A stretch of DNA of 38,680 nucleotides. Origin: Pyrinomonadaceae bacterium. GTDB taxonomy: Bacteria > Acidobacteriota > Blastocatellia > Pyrinomonadales > Pyrinomonadaceae. A program made the translations under genes and the position numbers. Below the pieces are notes generated by a model. The model did no database searches. It saw nothing but the letters and a program-made list of their open reading frames with translations, and was not told the origin of the DNA. Positions 8,244-17,660 of the stretch are shown here, one piece after another. Position 1 is the first letter of the stretch. Every line of letters begins with the position of its first letter. The stretch covers positions 1-38,680 of the forward strand of contig JAICGQ010000004.1 of NCBI GenBank assembly GCA_025923035.1. Direction: 5' to 3'.

Positions 8244-8447
8244 CATTTTCCTTCGCGCGTTTTTCTTTCGTCACTTCGAACCCGCCCAATCGTCCCGCCG
8301 CCCACGTGCAATGACGTCGTCTATTGCCGCAAGTGTCCATTCGGAGTGGTTTAGGTGACGGTGGGACATGAGGTCGAGATTATCTCAGCTTTGGGAGCGG
8401 CAAATTGGATAATGGCTTGCCGCACAAACACGGCTTATCCGACCTTT

Positions 8448-8948
8448 TCAGTCTTCGCTCTCGGGTAGGGCTTTGGGGCGCCAGTCTGGTTCTCCGCCCA
8501 CTCTTTTGACATAGATTGAGGCGCCTTCGACGCTGTCGACGCAGACGCGTTCGCCGGCTTCGAGGGGTGGTTCACCGGCAGCGGGGTAGGCGGTCCAGGT
8601 CGAGCCAAAGACCTTTACTGCGCCCTCGTGAAGAGCGCCTTTGCTCGAGGAGACGACGGTCCCGATTTTTCCCGGAAGCGCGTCGACGCCGCTGCGCAGC
8701 GATTGCCCCGTCTTCTCGCGTGAGAAGTAGTTGATGAAGATCGTGCGTGAGGCGGCGGTCAGCCCGACCGAGACAACGGCGAAGATCATGAACTGAATCA
8801 ACAGGTTGTCAATGCCGACCAGGCCGGCGAATGCCGCGGCGAGCGCGCCGATGCCGAACCACAGCAGCACGAAACCAGACGTGAAGATCTCCGCCACGAT
8901 CAGTATCGCGGCCAGTACACTCCACAAAACCCAGAACCATTCGCTCAT
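8448..8948 (-). CDS. NfeD-like membrane protein
   Basis: N-terminal hydrophobic segments (ILIVAEIFTSGFVLLWFGIGALAAA) followed by OB-fold-like C-terminus with GKIGTVVSS...VFGSTWTAYP. Confidence 0.85.
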   Translation of the reverse strand: MSEWFWVLWSVLAAILIVAEIFTSGFVLLWFGIGALAAAFAGLVGIDNLLIQFMIFAVVSVGLTAASRTIFINYFSREKTGQSLRSGVDALPGKIGTVVSSSKGALHEGAVKVFGSTWTAYPAAGEPPLEAGERVCVDSVEGASIYVKRVGGEPDWRPKALPESED

Positions 8949-8979
8949 CGTTGTCTCAGCAGCACTGATTCAGAATCAA

Positions 8980-9900
8980 CTAACCTTTGAAAATGTTCTT
9001 CATCACGAACCAAATGTTCGCCGGGCGCTCCGCCAAGCGCCGCATGAAGTAAGGATACCAGTGTTTTCCATATGGAACATAGACGCGCATGTTGTAACCG
9101 TCGCGTGCTAACTGCCGTTGCAGATCGCGCCTGATGCCGTAAAGCATTTGAAACTCAAACTTCTCTTTTCCAATCCCCTCGCGCGTCGCAAAGTCAATCG
9201 TCGCATCGATCATCTTCGGATCGTGCGTGGCGATGCCGTGATAGACACCACTCGACAACAAAAGCTGCATCACCTTGACGTAGTTATCGTCGACGTCTTT
9301 CTTGTCAGGAAACGCAACTTCCGGCGGCTCGCTGTACGCGCCTTTGCAAATCCGAATACGCGCCGGCAATTTCAACAACTCCTGAGCGTCCGCGTACGTC
9401 CGTCGCAAGTATGACTGCAAAACGATCCCGACGTCATTCAAATCAAACTCCGAACGCAGACGTTTGAAGATATCGATCGTCGCCTGCGTCACGTTCGACC
9501 CCTCCATATCGACGCGCACGAAGTTGCCACGCTGCTGCGCGTCGACGACCACACGCCGCGCATTCTGGTACGCGAGTTCCTGGTCCAAGCCGAGCCCAAA
9601 CTGCGTCAGCTTGATCGAAACGTTGGATCGAATGCGTGTCGCTTCGATCTGCTGCAAGATCCGCAAATACTCTTCCACTTCCTTGTTCGCTTCATCCGCG
9701 TTATCCACCGACTCGTTCAAATGATCGAACGAAGCAGTGCAATTCTCGGCGTTGATCTCGCGAATGTAAGGAATGACCTCGTCGATCGTTTCACCGGCGA
9801 CGAAGCGAGTGGTTAGTTTTTTAAAAAAACTGAATCGAGTGGCAAAATCCTTGAGGCCCTCTTGCCCCGACAGCCAAATCAGCGCGCTTCTCGTTACCAT
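8980..9900 (-). CDS. Proline dehydrogenase (monofunctional)
   Basis: 306 aa: FVAGETIDEV, FDHLNESV, SNVSIKLTQFGLGLDQ, GNFVRVDMEGS, LQSYLRRT, RICKGAYSEPP, ATHDPKMI, FQMLYGIRRDLQ, YVPYGKHWYPYFMRRLAERPAN. Confidence 0.94.
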   Translation of the reverse strand: MVTRSALIWLSGQEGLKDFATRFSFFKKLTTRFVAGETIDEVIPYIREINAENCTASFDHLNESVDNADEANKEVEEYLRILQQIEATRIRSNVSIKLTQFGLGLDQELAYQNARRVVVDAQQRGNFVRVDMEGSNVTQATIDIFKRLRSEFDLNDVGIVLQSYLRRTYADAQELLKLPARIRICKGAYSEPPEVAFPDKKDVDDNYVKVMQLLLSSGVYHGIATHDPKMIDATIDFATREGIGKEKFEFQMLYGIRRDLQRQLARDGYNMRVYVPYGKHWYPYFMRRLAERPANIWFVMKNIFKG

Positions 9901-10048
9901 CTAATCCGCGGTCCTAAACTTTCTCCCAAGTTAGTTGAGCGTTCCAAGAAAAACACGGATCTCCGTCGTTGTGCTATTCTTGGCGGGTTTTTCTCCAGCC
10001 CGAGGAGGAATAATTGCACACCACCAGCAGAACAAGGAACGGCGCTCA

Positions 10049-10381
10049 ATGCGACTGAAGCTGGTAATAATCGCTTCATTGCTCGCCGCCGTGGTTGGCG
10101 CCGGCGCCAGTATCGCGCTGGTTTTAGGTGTTCTCGCAGTAAAGTCGTTGTCGAGCCCGGGGCTGTTGGCAACTTCGACGCTGCTTCTTCCGATCGCCGC
10201 AATCGTCTTCGCCTCAATCTTTGTCTACCGCCATACCGCCAGACGACGAAAGCTTCAGGCGTTTCTCACTGCACTGCTGGCGACGTTGCTCACCCTCTCG
10301 ATCTTCATGCTGACTTCAGTTCTGACTTCTCGCAGTCGCCTGGTAGAACCACTTCGACCTGGTCCACACGTCGCTTCTTAA
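10049..10381 (+). CDS. Small hypothetical membrane protein (about 110 aa, multi-TM)
   Basis: In-frame ATG 10049 preceded by AAGGAA; MRLKLVIIASLLAAVVGAGASIALVLG... with several hydrophobic segments. Confidence 0.6.
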   Translation: MRLKLVIIASLLAAVVGAGASIALVLGVLAVKSLSSPGLLATSTLLLPIAAIVFASIFVYRHTARRRKLQAFLTALLATLLTLSIFMLTSVLTSRSRLVEPLRPGPHVAS

Positions 10382-10956
10382 CTCTCGACTCTCTTCAATC
10401 CAATCTCAGTTTGAACTGGACGCAAGGCATCGATCACGAAGCGAATGTGTTCGTCGAGATTGACTCCCAACTCTTCAACACCTTGCTTGATGTCGTCGCG
10501 ATTTACGGATCGCGCAAAAGCTTTGTCTTTCAGTTTCTTCTTGACTGACGAGACTTCCATATCGTCGAGACTACGCGACGGCCTCACCAGCGCGCACGCT
10601 ACCAGAAAACCGCAGAGTTCGTCGGTGGCGAAAAGCGCGCGGGCCATGTCGGTGTCGCGCGGGACTCCGGTGTAAGTTGCGTGGCCCATGATCGCGCGAA
10701 TGATGCGTTCGGAATAACCGCGGCCGCAGAGAATGTTCGCGCCCGTAAACGGATGCTGGTCCGCGCTGGGAAACATCTCGTAGTCGAAGTCGTGCAGCAA
10801 TCCGACTTGTCCCCACTCATCCTCATCGGCGGGGCCGTCGTTGTAGCGTTTCGCGCAGGCGCGCATGGCGGTTTCCACGGCTAGGGCGTGCTTACGCAGG
10901 CTATCGCCCTTCGTGTACTCACACAACAACTCCCAGGCAGCGGCTCGATCAGGCAT
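10378..10956 (-). CDS. HD-domain (HDIG-like) putative phosphohydrolase
   Basis: LRKHALAVETAMRA, WGQVGLLHDFDYEMFP, HPFTGANIL, IMGHA. Confidence 0.85.
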   Translation of the reverse strand: MPDRAAAWELLCEYTKGDSLRKHALAVETAMRACAKRYNDGPADEDEWGQVGLLHDFDYEMFPSADQHPFTGANILCGRGYSERIIRAIMGHATYTGVPRDTDMARALFATDELCGFLVACALVRPSRSLDDMEVSSVKKKLKDKAFARSVNRDDIKQGVEELGVNLDEHIRFVIDALRPVQTEIGLKRVES

Positions 10957-10974
10957 TCGTATTGTGACTAAGAC

Positions 10975-12303
10975 TTACTTGGTTCCGGTCGCAAGATAAC
11001 CGGGGCGCGCGCGAATCATAACATCCTTGCGCGTGCTTGCCACCTTGATCCGGCGGTAGCGATCGTCGTGTTTCTTGTCGAGTGGGTAGTAGCCGAGCAT
11101 GTATTGAGTGCGAAGTTCGGCGGCGATTTGCGCGAACGCATCCGGCAATGAGGCGAGTGTGTCGGCGCGCAGGAGGCGTCCGCCTGATTTATCGGCGATC
11201 GCTTTGAGATAGTCGTCTGCCTTTCCGTAAGCCATGTCCAGCATGCGATTGATCTCGTCGTCAGGTCGCGTGGTTCGTCTGCTGGTCGTCGAAGACGGAT
11301 CGGGCTGACCCGGGATGCGTCGACGATCCGGTAGCCTGTTTTCAGCAGTCCCGCGATCATCCGGCGGCATGCTGCCGGGAATCTGTTCACGGTCGCCTGG
11401 CTGCGGATAACGCCGATCCCGGTCGTTCGGATCCGTACGCTCGCGGCCGACCTCGCGCCGTCGCCGCAAGATATCTTCGGGCAACGGCAAACCGAATGGA
11501 CCTGTGCGTTGCGTTCCGGTGGTTGGAATCGGTTCTCCACCGGGAAACGTCGGCGCGGTGGTGCCACTCGGCGGACGCTGGATCACTTCGCGTGTGGGCA
11601 GTGTCGGCGTCATCTGTCCAGCTTGTTCACGTGCGAGGGCTTCGGTGGTGGCGCGAGTCTCGTACCGAATGGGATAAACGATCACGCCTTCTTCGTCGAG
11701 ATTGCGAAGCGTTCCGTCGAACGTGGCGCTATCGCTGTGCCAGTCCATGCCGTCGCTGAAGAGTACGATGGCTTTGCGACCTTGAATTCGGCGGACGTTA
11801 TTCAATGCGATTTCAAACGCGTCGTAAACCTTGGTTCCCGAGCCCGATCGCGTGCTGTTGATGGCGGTCCGGAGTGTTTCCCTGTTGCTCGTGAATTCGT
11901 TCAAGTCGCGTACTTCATCGTCAAACGAGATGATCTTGACGCGGTCGGCTGGTTGCAACTGTTGGACAAAGGAAAAGGCCGCGTTCTGGATTTGTTTGAG
12001 GTTGTCTTTCGTGCTGGAGCTCGTGTCGAGCAACAGGATTACGTGAAAAGGCTGCGCAACTTTCCCGAAGAACGCGATCTCGTGCCCAACGCCGTCTTCC
12101 ATGAGCTTGAATTCGTCTTTAGTGAGGTCGGTGATGTAAAGGCCGTTGATTGACGTTACGATGACCGGCACCATCACCAGGTTCGTGTCAATCTTGACGG
12201 TGTCCTCCACGTCCTGAGCAGCGGAGATGGCGACGCAGATCCCAATCAGAACCGCGGAAAAAAATGCACGTGAAGCAGAAGAAAGCATTTGGGTCCTCCT
12301 CAC
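10975..12303 (-). CDS. Secreted VWA-domain protein of the acidobacterial VWFA-related type
   Basis: Signal peptide-like N-terminus; VMVPVIVTSINGLYITDLTKDEFKLMEDG; MIDAS motif LLLDTSSST; C-terminal QYMLGYYPLDKKHDDRYRRIKV and RARPGYLA. Confidence 0.9.
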   Translation of the reverse strand: MRRTQMLSSASRAFFSAVLIGICVAISAAQDVEDTVKIDTNLVMVPVIVTSINGLYITDLTKDEFKLMEDGVGHEIAFFGKVAQPFHVILLLDTSSSTKDNLKQIQNAAFSFVQQLQPADRVKIISFDDEVRDLNEFTSNRETLRTAINSTRSGSGTKVYDAFEIALNNVRRIQGRKAIVLFSDGMDWHSDSATFDGTLRNLDEEGVIVYPIRYETRATTEALAREQAGQMTPTLPTREVIQRPPSGTTAPTFPGGEPIPTTGTQRTGPFGLPLPEDILRRRREVGRERTDPNDRDRRYPQPGDREQIPGSMPPDDRGTAENRLPDRRRIPGQPDPSSTTSRRTTRPDDEINRMLDMAYGKADDYLKAIADKSGGRLLRADTLASLPDAFAQIAAELRTQYMLGYYPLDKKHDDRYRRIKVASTRKDVMIRARPGYLATGTK

Positions 12304-12398
12304 GCAAGCCCGGGCAGAATCAGAATCGAAGCGAAAAGCAGGAAAGCCGTGTCGGCGCTAGGATGTTCGGCCAAAGCATAACGTTTCCCCCGGTGGAA

Positions 12399-12442
12399 TT
12401 GCCAATTGCAAATCGGCAATCGGCAATTGGCGATTGGCAATG
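12399..12442 (+). repeat. Heptad element of a second type (NGGCAAT units)
   Basis: ATTGCCA ATTGCAA at CGGCAAT CGGCAAT TGGCGAT TGGCAAT; 7-bp period with self-complementary arms, in the VWA/ccsA divergent intergenic region. Confidence 0.75.
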
Positions 12443-12469
12443 CTAGAATGCGATTCCGGTTTATCCCCA

Positions 12470-13294
12470 ATGAGGTCCTTACTGCTCGCAGTTCTGGCGG
12501 CATATCTGATAGCCGCAATCCACTCCATTCTGGCGTTCGTCAACAAAAGACGCTCGCTCCAGCGGGTCGCGGAGTGGTCGATGGCTGTCGGGTTCGTGCT
12601 GCACACCGCCGTGCTGATCGACGACTGGGCAGTCGACGGACACTATCCGCTATTCGGATTGCGAGAGACGTTGTCGTTTCTGTCGTGGGCGCTGGTCGGC
12701 AGTTACGCCCTCGTGCTCTATCACTATCGGGCGCAGGCAGTCGGCGCACTGGCGATGCCGGTGATTTGCATCCTGACCTCTGCCGCGCTGCTGATCAGTC
12801 CCGACCCGAGCGCCTCCGCCGCTGCCTTTTCGACGACGTGGCTGTTTCCGATCCACACGACGCTGCTGGTCTTCGCTTACGCGGCATTCTTCATAGTTTT
12901 CATGGCCAGCGTGATGTACCTGATCCAGGAACGCGAACTCAAAGTTAAAACGTTCAGCGGCTTCTTTCATCGCCTGCCGGCGCTGCGCACGATGAACGAG
13001 ATCTCGACCCACGCTGCGGCAGTCGGACTGACACTGCTCACGCTCGGACTCGTCGCCGGAGTTTTCTGGAGCTGGTCGTTGCACGGGAAAATGTGGCGTA
13101 ACGATCCGAAAGAGATTTTCGCAGTCCTTACGTGGCTGCTTTACTTCGTCCTCGCGATGTTTCGTTCGACAGCAAACTGGCGCGGACGTCGAGCGGCGTG
13201 GCTTGGCGTACTCGGCTTTGTCCTCGTGCTGTGCACGTTTTTGATCGCTCCGCTGTTGGGGAGTTACCACGTGTTTGGTCTCGCATTGAAGTAA
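12470..13294 (+). CDS. ccsA: Cytochrome c assembly (CcsA/HemX-like) integral membrane protein
   Basis: Multi-TM, GHYPLFGLRETLSFLSWALVGSYAL, GVFWSWSLHGKMWRNDPKEIFAVLTWLLYF; adjacent to hemA. ATG 12470 preferred over the track start inside the repeat. Confidence 0.85.
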   Translation: MRSLLLAVLAAYLIAAIHSILAFVNKRRSLQRVAEWSMAVGFVLHTAVLIDDWAVDGHYPLFGLRETLSFLSWALVGSYALVLYHYRAQAVGALAMPVICILTSAALLISPDPSASAAAFSTTWLFPIHTTLLVFAYAAFFIVFMASVMYLIQERELKVKTFSGFFHRLPALRTMNEISTHAAAVGLTLLTLGLVAGVFWSWSLHGKMWRNDPKEIFAVLTWLLYFVLAMFRSTANWRGRRAAWLGVLGFVLVLCTFLIAPLLGSYHVFGLALK

Positions 13295-13316
13295 GTTCGA
13301 TGAGGTCACTCAACCG

Positions 13317-14588
13317 ATGTCCATAGTCCTGATCGGAGTCAATCACAAAACAGCTCCGGTCGAGATCCGCGAACGGCTCGCGTTTGACGACGCGGCATGC
13401 GCGGCCGGATTGCGCACGCTCGTCGACGGCGAACTGGTGCGCGAAGGACTGATCGTGTCGACCTGTAATCGCGTCGAGATTCTGAGCGCGACGGCCAACG
13501 AGCAGATCGATCTTGGCGCCGGACGTGTCACAGAGTTTCTCGATACGTCGGGCAACTTGCCGCCCGGTTTTCTGAAGGACCATCTCTATCGTCACACTGA
13601 TGAAGAAGCAGTGCGCCATCTGTTTCGCGTCGCCTCGTCATTGGACTCGATGGTCGTGGGTGAACCGCAGGTGCTGGGCCAGGTGCGCCACGCGTATTCG
13701 CTGGCGGTGGAAGCAGGAACAGCGGGCAGAATTCTCAACCGGTTGGTCCATCACACGTTTCGCGTTGCCAAGCGAGTACGAACCGAAACGGGCATCGCCG
13801 CGAGCGCGGTTTCTATCAGTTACATGGCAGTCGAACTCGGTAAAAAGATCTTCGACTCCTTGAAAGGCTGCACGGTGATGCTGATCGGCGCCGGTGAGAT
13901 GGCGGAACTCTCTGCGAAACATCTCGTGAACGCCGGAGCGACGCGCGTGATGATCGCCAATCGCACGGAAGCCGCTGCCCGACAGCTCGCCAATCAGATC
14001 GGCGCCGCTACGAGCGTTCCTTTCGAGCAACTCGACGAACATCTCCACGAGGCCGATCTGGTTATCTGTTCGACCGGCGCGCCTGAATACGTGTTGACCG
14101 AAGCGTACATCCGCAAAGCCATGTCGCGGCGACGTAAACGGCCAACTTGTCTCATCGACATCAGCGTGCCGCGCAATATCGATCCCGCCACCGGCAAAGT
14201 GCCGAATGTCTACCTCTTTGACATCGACGACCTCGAGAACGTGATCTCGTCGAACATTCGCGAGCGCGAGCGTGAAGCGGAGCGTGCCGAACTGATCGTG
14301 CAATCGGAGGTGATGCAGTTTCAGCAGGCGCTCCGACTGATGGACGTAGGACCGAGTATCGGCGCCATGCGTGAAAAGTTTCAGGACGTTGCGCGCGCCG
14401 AACTGGCGAAACAGCGAAAGAAACTCGGACCGCTGACGAAAGAACAGGAAGCGGCAGTGGAGTCGCTATTGATGTCGACCGTCAACAAGATTGCCCATCC
14501 GATCATGGACCAGATGCGACGGTTATACGGGACGAGCGATGCGGACGCCGCACCGGCGCCGAACGATCTGATTGATCTCGAGGAATAG
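13317..14588 (+). CDS. hemA: Glutamyl-tRNA reductase
   Basis: IGVNHKTAPVEIRERLAF, STCNRVEI, VASSLDSMVVGEPQVLGQV, LIGAGEMAELSAKHL, IDISVPRNIDP. Confidence 0.97.
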   Translation: MSIVLIGVNHKTAPVEIRERLAFDDAACAAGLRTLVDGELVREGLIVSTCNRVEILSATANEQIDLGAGRVTEFLDTSGNLPPGFLKDHLYRHTDEEAVRHLFRVASSLDSMVVGEPQVLGQVRHAYSLAVEAGTAGRILNRLVHHTFRVAKRVRTETGIAASAVSISYMAVELGKKIFDSLKGCTVMLIGAGEMAELSAKHLVNAGATRVMIANRTEAAARQLANQIGAATSVPFEQLDEHLHEADLVICSTGAPEYVLTEAYIRKAMSRRRKRPTCLIDISVPRNIDPATGKVPNVYLFDIDDLENVISSNIREREREAERAELIVQSEVMQFQQALRLMDVGPSIGAMREKFQDVARAELAKQRKKLGPLTKEQEAAVESLLMSTVNKIAHPIMDQMRRLYGTSDADAAPAPNDLIDLEE

Positions 14589-14595
14589 TCGTCGT

Positions 14596-15525
14596 ATGTC
14601 TCGCTCGCTTGTCATCGGCTCACGGGGATCCAAACTCGCTTTGTGGCAAGCGGAACAAGCCAAAGCCCGCCTGTTAGCACTGTATCCCGAGATCGACGTC
14701 CGCATCGAAATCATCAAAACAACCGGCGACGTTAAAACCGATCCGTTGTCCGTGATCGGTGGGAAGGGTGTGTTCACGAAAGAGCTGGAGGATGCGCTGC
14801 TCGATCGCCGTATCGATCTCGCGGTCCATTCGTTGAAAGATTTGCCGACCGTGCTGCCTGATGGTTTGACGATTAGCGCGATCTGCAAGCGCGACGATCC
14901 GCGCGATGCGTTGGTAGTTCGCGACGATCTGAAAGGACGGAGCGGCTCGATTCTGAATCTGCCGGAGAATGCAGTCGTCGGCACGTCGAGTCAGCGTCGA
15001 CTGGCGCAATTGAAATCGTTGCGAGCAGACGTTGTAGTTAGAGATGTTCGGGGCAACGTCGATACGCGACTGAGAAAGCTCGACGAAGGGCAATACGATG
15101 CGTTGATACTCGCGTCCGCGGGTTTGCGGCGACTGGAGTTGGACGATCGGATCAACGCGGCGATCTCGCCCGAGGAGATGGTCCCGGCCGTGGGCCAGGG
15201 CGCAATCGCGATCGAGACGCGGGCGGATGATGAGTTCACCGTTGAGACCACCGGCGACCTGGACCACGAGGAGACGCGACTGTGTTGTTTAGCAGAGCGC
15301 GCGTTTCTGCGGAGCCTTGGTGGCGGCTGTCAATTTCCCATTGCCGGTCACGCGATCATAGACAATGAAGAATTGAAGCTGGATGGACTTGTAGCAACGC
15401 CGGACGGCGCGAAGATTCTGCGTGATCAATTCTCAGGTTCGCCGAGAAACGCGGAGGAAATCGGATTGTCTTTAGCGACACATTTGATCGATCGCGGCGC
15501 CAATTCCCTGCTCAATCCGCGTTAA
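14596..15525 (+). CDS. hemC: Hydroxymethylbilane synthase (porphobilinogen deaminase)
   Basis: VIGSRGSKLALWQA, GKGVFTKELEDALLDRRIDLAVHSLKDLPT, GTSSQRRLAQL, RGNVDTRLRKLDEGQYDALILASAGL, GQGAIAIE. Confidence 0.97.
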   Translation: MSRSLVIGSRGSKLALWQAEQAKARLLALYPEIDVRIEIIKTTGDVKTDPLSVIGGKGVFTKELEDALLDRRIDLAVHSLKDLPTVLPDGLTISAICKRDDPRDALVVRDDLKGRSGSILNLPENAVVGTSSQRRLAQLKSLRADVVVRDVRGNVDTRLRKLDEGQYDALILASAGLRRLELDDRINAAISPEEMVPAVGQGAIAIETRADDEFTVETTGDLDHEETRLCCLAERAFLRSLGGGCQFPIAGHAIIDNEELKLDGLVATPDGAKILRDQFSGSPRNAEEIGLSLATHLIDRGANSLLNPR

Positions 15526-15527
15526 AA

Positions 15528-16328
15528 ATGAAACATCCGCTGGCAGGACGAACGATCGTCGTAACTAGAGCTTCGTCACAAGCAGGTGACTTTATCAATA
15601 CGTTGGAGAGTTTTGGCGCTACTGTCATCTCCTGCCCCACGATCGAAATCGCCGAACCGGAAAACTACGAACGTCTTGACGAAGCGATCGATCATCTCTA
15701 CGGCTACGACTGGATCGTCTTCACCAGTGCAAACGGCGTCGAATACTTCCTGCGACGTTTGCAGACTCGCGGCGTCGGCGTCGAAGAACTCGACGAACTA
15801 AAAGTCTGTGCGATCGGTGAAGCGACGGCCGAGAAACTTCGCGATGCCCACGTTCACGTCGATCTGATTCCGTCACAAGCGAAGGCGGAGGGCGTCTTTT
15901 CAGCATTGAGCGATTTCGCGGGAGGCGAAGAACAACTCCACGGCTTGAACATCCTGATCCCCCGTGCAGCGGTCGGTCGTGACTACCTGCCGAAGTCACT
16001 GGAAGAAGCAGGCGCACGCGTCGACGTCGTCACCGCGTACCGCACCGTCGTTCCCGCAGATCTTGATCGTGGCCGGCTAAGCGCGATGCTCACCGGCAGC
16101 GCCGACTGCATCGCCTTCATGAGTTCATCGAGCGTGAAAAACCTCGCCCTGCTTTTCGACACACACGATCTCGGCGAGAAATTGCGCGGACTTATCATTG
16201 CCTCGATCGGCGACGTTACCACCGCTACTGCCGTCGATTACGGCTTGCAAGTCCACATCCAACCACACGAAACAACCGCCACCGCGCTCGCAAACGCCAT
16301 CGCCGAATACTATTCAAGACACAACTGA
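15528..16328 (+). CDS. hemD: Uroporphyrinogen-III synthase
   Basis: LAGRTIVVTRASSQAGDFINTLESFGATVISCPTIEI, YDWIVFTSANGVEYFL, AFMSSSSVKNL; position after hemC. Confidence 0.93.
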   Translation: MKHPLAGRTIVVTRASSQAGDFINTLESFGATVISCPTIEIAEPENYERLDEAIDHLYGYDWIVFTSANGVEYFLRRLQTRGVGVEELDELKVCAIGEATAEKLRDAHVHVDLIPSQAKAEGVFSALSDFAGGEEQLHGLNILIPRAAVGRDYLPKSLEEAGARVDVVTAYRTVVPADLDRGRLSAMLTGSADCIAFMSSSSVKNLALLFDTHDLGEKLRGLIIASIGDVTTATAVDYGLQVHIQPHETTATALANAIAEYYSRHN

Positions 16329-16352
16329 CGAAGATGGGCTAAACTAAACCGG

Positions 16353-17660
16353 ATGTTGACCCCCAGCGTTCTCATCTTCGATCAAGACGCCCACAGTGGA
16401 TCATCTTTGCGAGAACTCCTCGCGACGTGGGGCTACCATCCCATCGTCGCCGGCGACATTCCCGCCGCGCTGAAAGCAGTCGACGAACTTAAACCCGCGC
16501 TGTTTCTCGACGGCGGCTCAGCCGACGACTCAGCGCTGGTCCGGCAGATTCGCGAACAGAACGTCGACCTGTCTGTCGTCCCTTTCGAGAAACCAGTCGA
16601 TCCTTTCAAACTCCGCGTACAGATCGATCGCGCTCTTGAACTCAACCTGGCGAAGCAGGAAAACGAACGACTCCGGCGCGAGCTGCAGGACCGCGGCATC
16701 TTCGGCGAACTGGTCGGCAACTCCGAATCGATTCGCAAGATCTACACGATGATCGAACAGGTCGCGCCCTCGAGTGCTTCCGTTCTAATCACCGGCGAAT
16801 CGGGAACCGGAAAAGAACTCGTCGCGCGTACGATTCACAAGATGAGCCCGCGACGCGATCGTCCATTCGTCGCGATCAACTGTTCTGCGATTCCCGAATC
16901 GTTGATGGAATCGGAACTCTTCGGACACGAAAAAGGTTCATTCACCGGCGCCGCTTCACGCCGTCAGGGCTGTTTCGAACTCGCCGACACCGGCACGCTG
17001 TTGCTCGATGAAATCGGCGAAATGCCCGCACTGCTTCAGGCAAAACTCCTGCGCGTGATCGAAGAACGCGCGGTTAGACGTCTCGGCAGCCGCAAGGAGA
17101 TCGAGGTCGACGTTCGCTTGCTCGCAGCCACGAATCGACATCCGCAACAAGCCGTGACCGAAGGTACACTACGCAGCGACCTGCTCTATCGTCTCAACGT
17201 TTTCAGCATTCACCTGCCGTCGCTCGGCGAAAGAAAGGACGACTTGCCGCTGTTGGCCCAACATCTCGTCAAACAGCTCGCCGAGAAACACGGACGGCCC
17301 GCGCGCTTCCTGAGCCCATCGGCACTTCAGGCGCTGCAGTTTCACGCGTGGCCCGGCAACGTCCGCGAACTGCGAAACGTGATCGAACGCGCGGTGATCA
17401 TCTGTTCCGGCGAACAGATCGAGCGCCACCACTTCGCACCATATCCGATCGAGCAGCGCGAACGTTTGCGCAGTGAAGACACGTTGACGGTGCCGGTCGG
17501 CACGCCGCTGGAAGAAGTCGAACGGCAGATGATCATGCGCACGCTGCAAAAGACCAAGAACAACAAGACGCGCGCCGCTGAACTACTGGGCATCAGCCTG
17601 AAGACGCTGCACAACAAGTTGAATCTCTATCGCGAGCGTGGGTTGATGCATGAAGAATGA
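16353..17660 (+). CDS. Sigma-54-dependent transcriptional regulator (shortened receiver - AAA+ - HTH)
   Basis: [15 protein letters not shown] (Walker A), [13 protein letters not shown] (GAFTGA-type), [11 protein letters not shown] (Walker B), Fis-type [23 protein letters not shown]. Confidence 0.95.
   Translation: MLTPSVLIFDQDAHSGSSLRELLATWGYHPIVAGDIPAALKAVDELKPALFLDGGSADDSALVRQIREQNVDLSVVPFEKPVDPFKLRVQIDRALELNLAKQENERLRRELQDRGIFGELVGNSESIRKIYTMIEQVAPSSASVLITGESGTGKELVARTIHKMSPRRDRPFVAINCSAIPESLMESELFGHEKGSFTGAASRRQGCFELADTGTLLLDEIGEMPALLQAKLLRVIEERAVRRLGSRKEIEVDVRLLAATNRHPQQAVTEGTLRSDLLYRLNVFSIHLPSLGERKDDLPLLAQHLVKQLAEKHGRPARFLSPSALQALQFHAWPGNVRELRNVIERAVIICSGEQIERHHFAPYPIEQRERLRSEDTLTVPVGTPLEEVERQMIMRTLQKTKNNKTRAAELLGISLKTLHNKLNLYRERGLMHEE

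Noticed and set aside
8397-8423. GCGGCAA...TTGCCGC inverted repeat between convergent PP2C and nfeD
   Set aside because: Could be a bidirectional terminator, but it has no flanking T-tract and only a 7-bp stem; not supported enough to annotate.
12650-13309. 219-aa minus-strand ORF antisense to ccsA, plus similar antisense ORFs at 13638-14303, 14674-15267 and 29293-30003
   Set aside because: Charged low-complexity translations opposite well-supported genes; consistent with codon-bias shadow ORFs.
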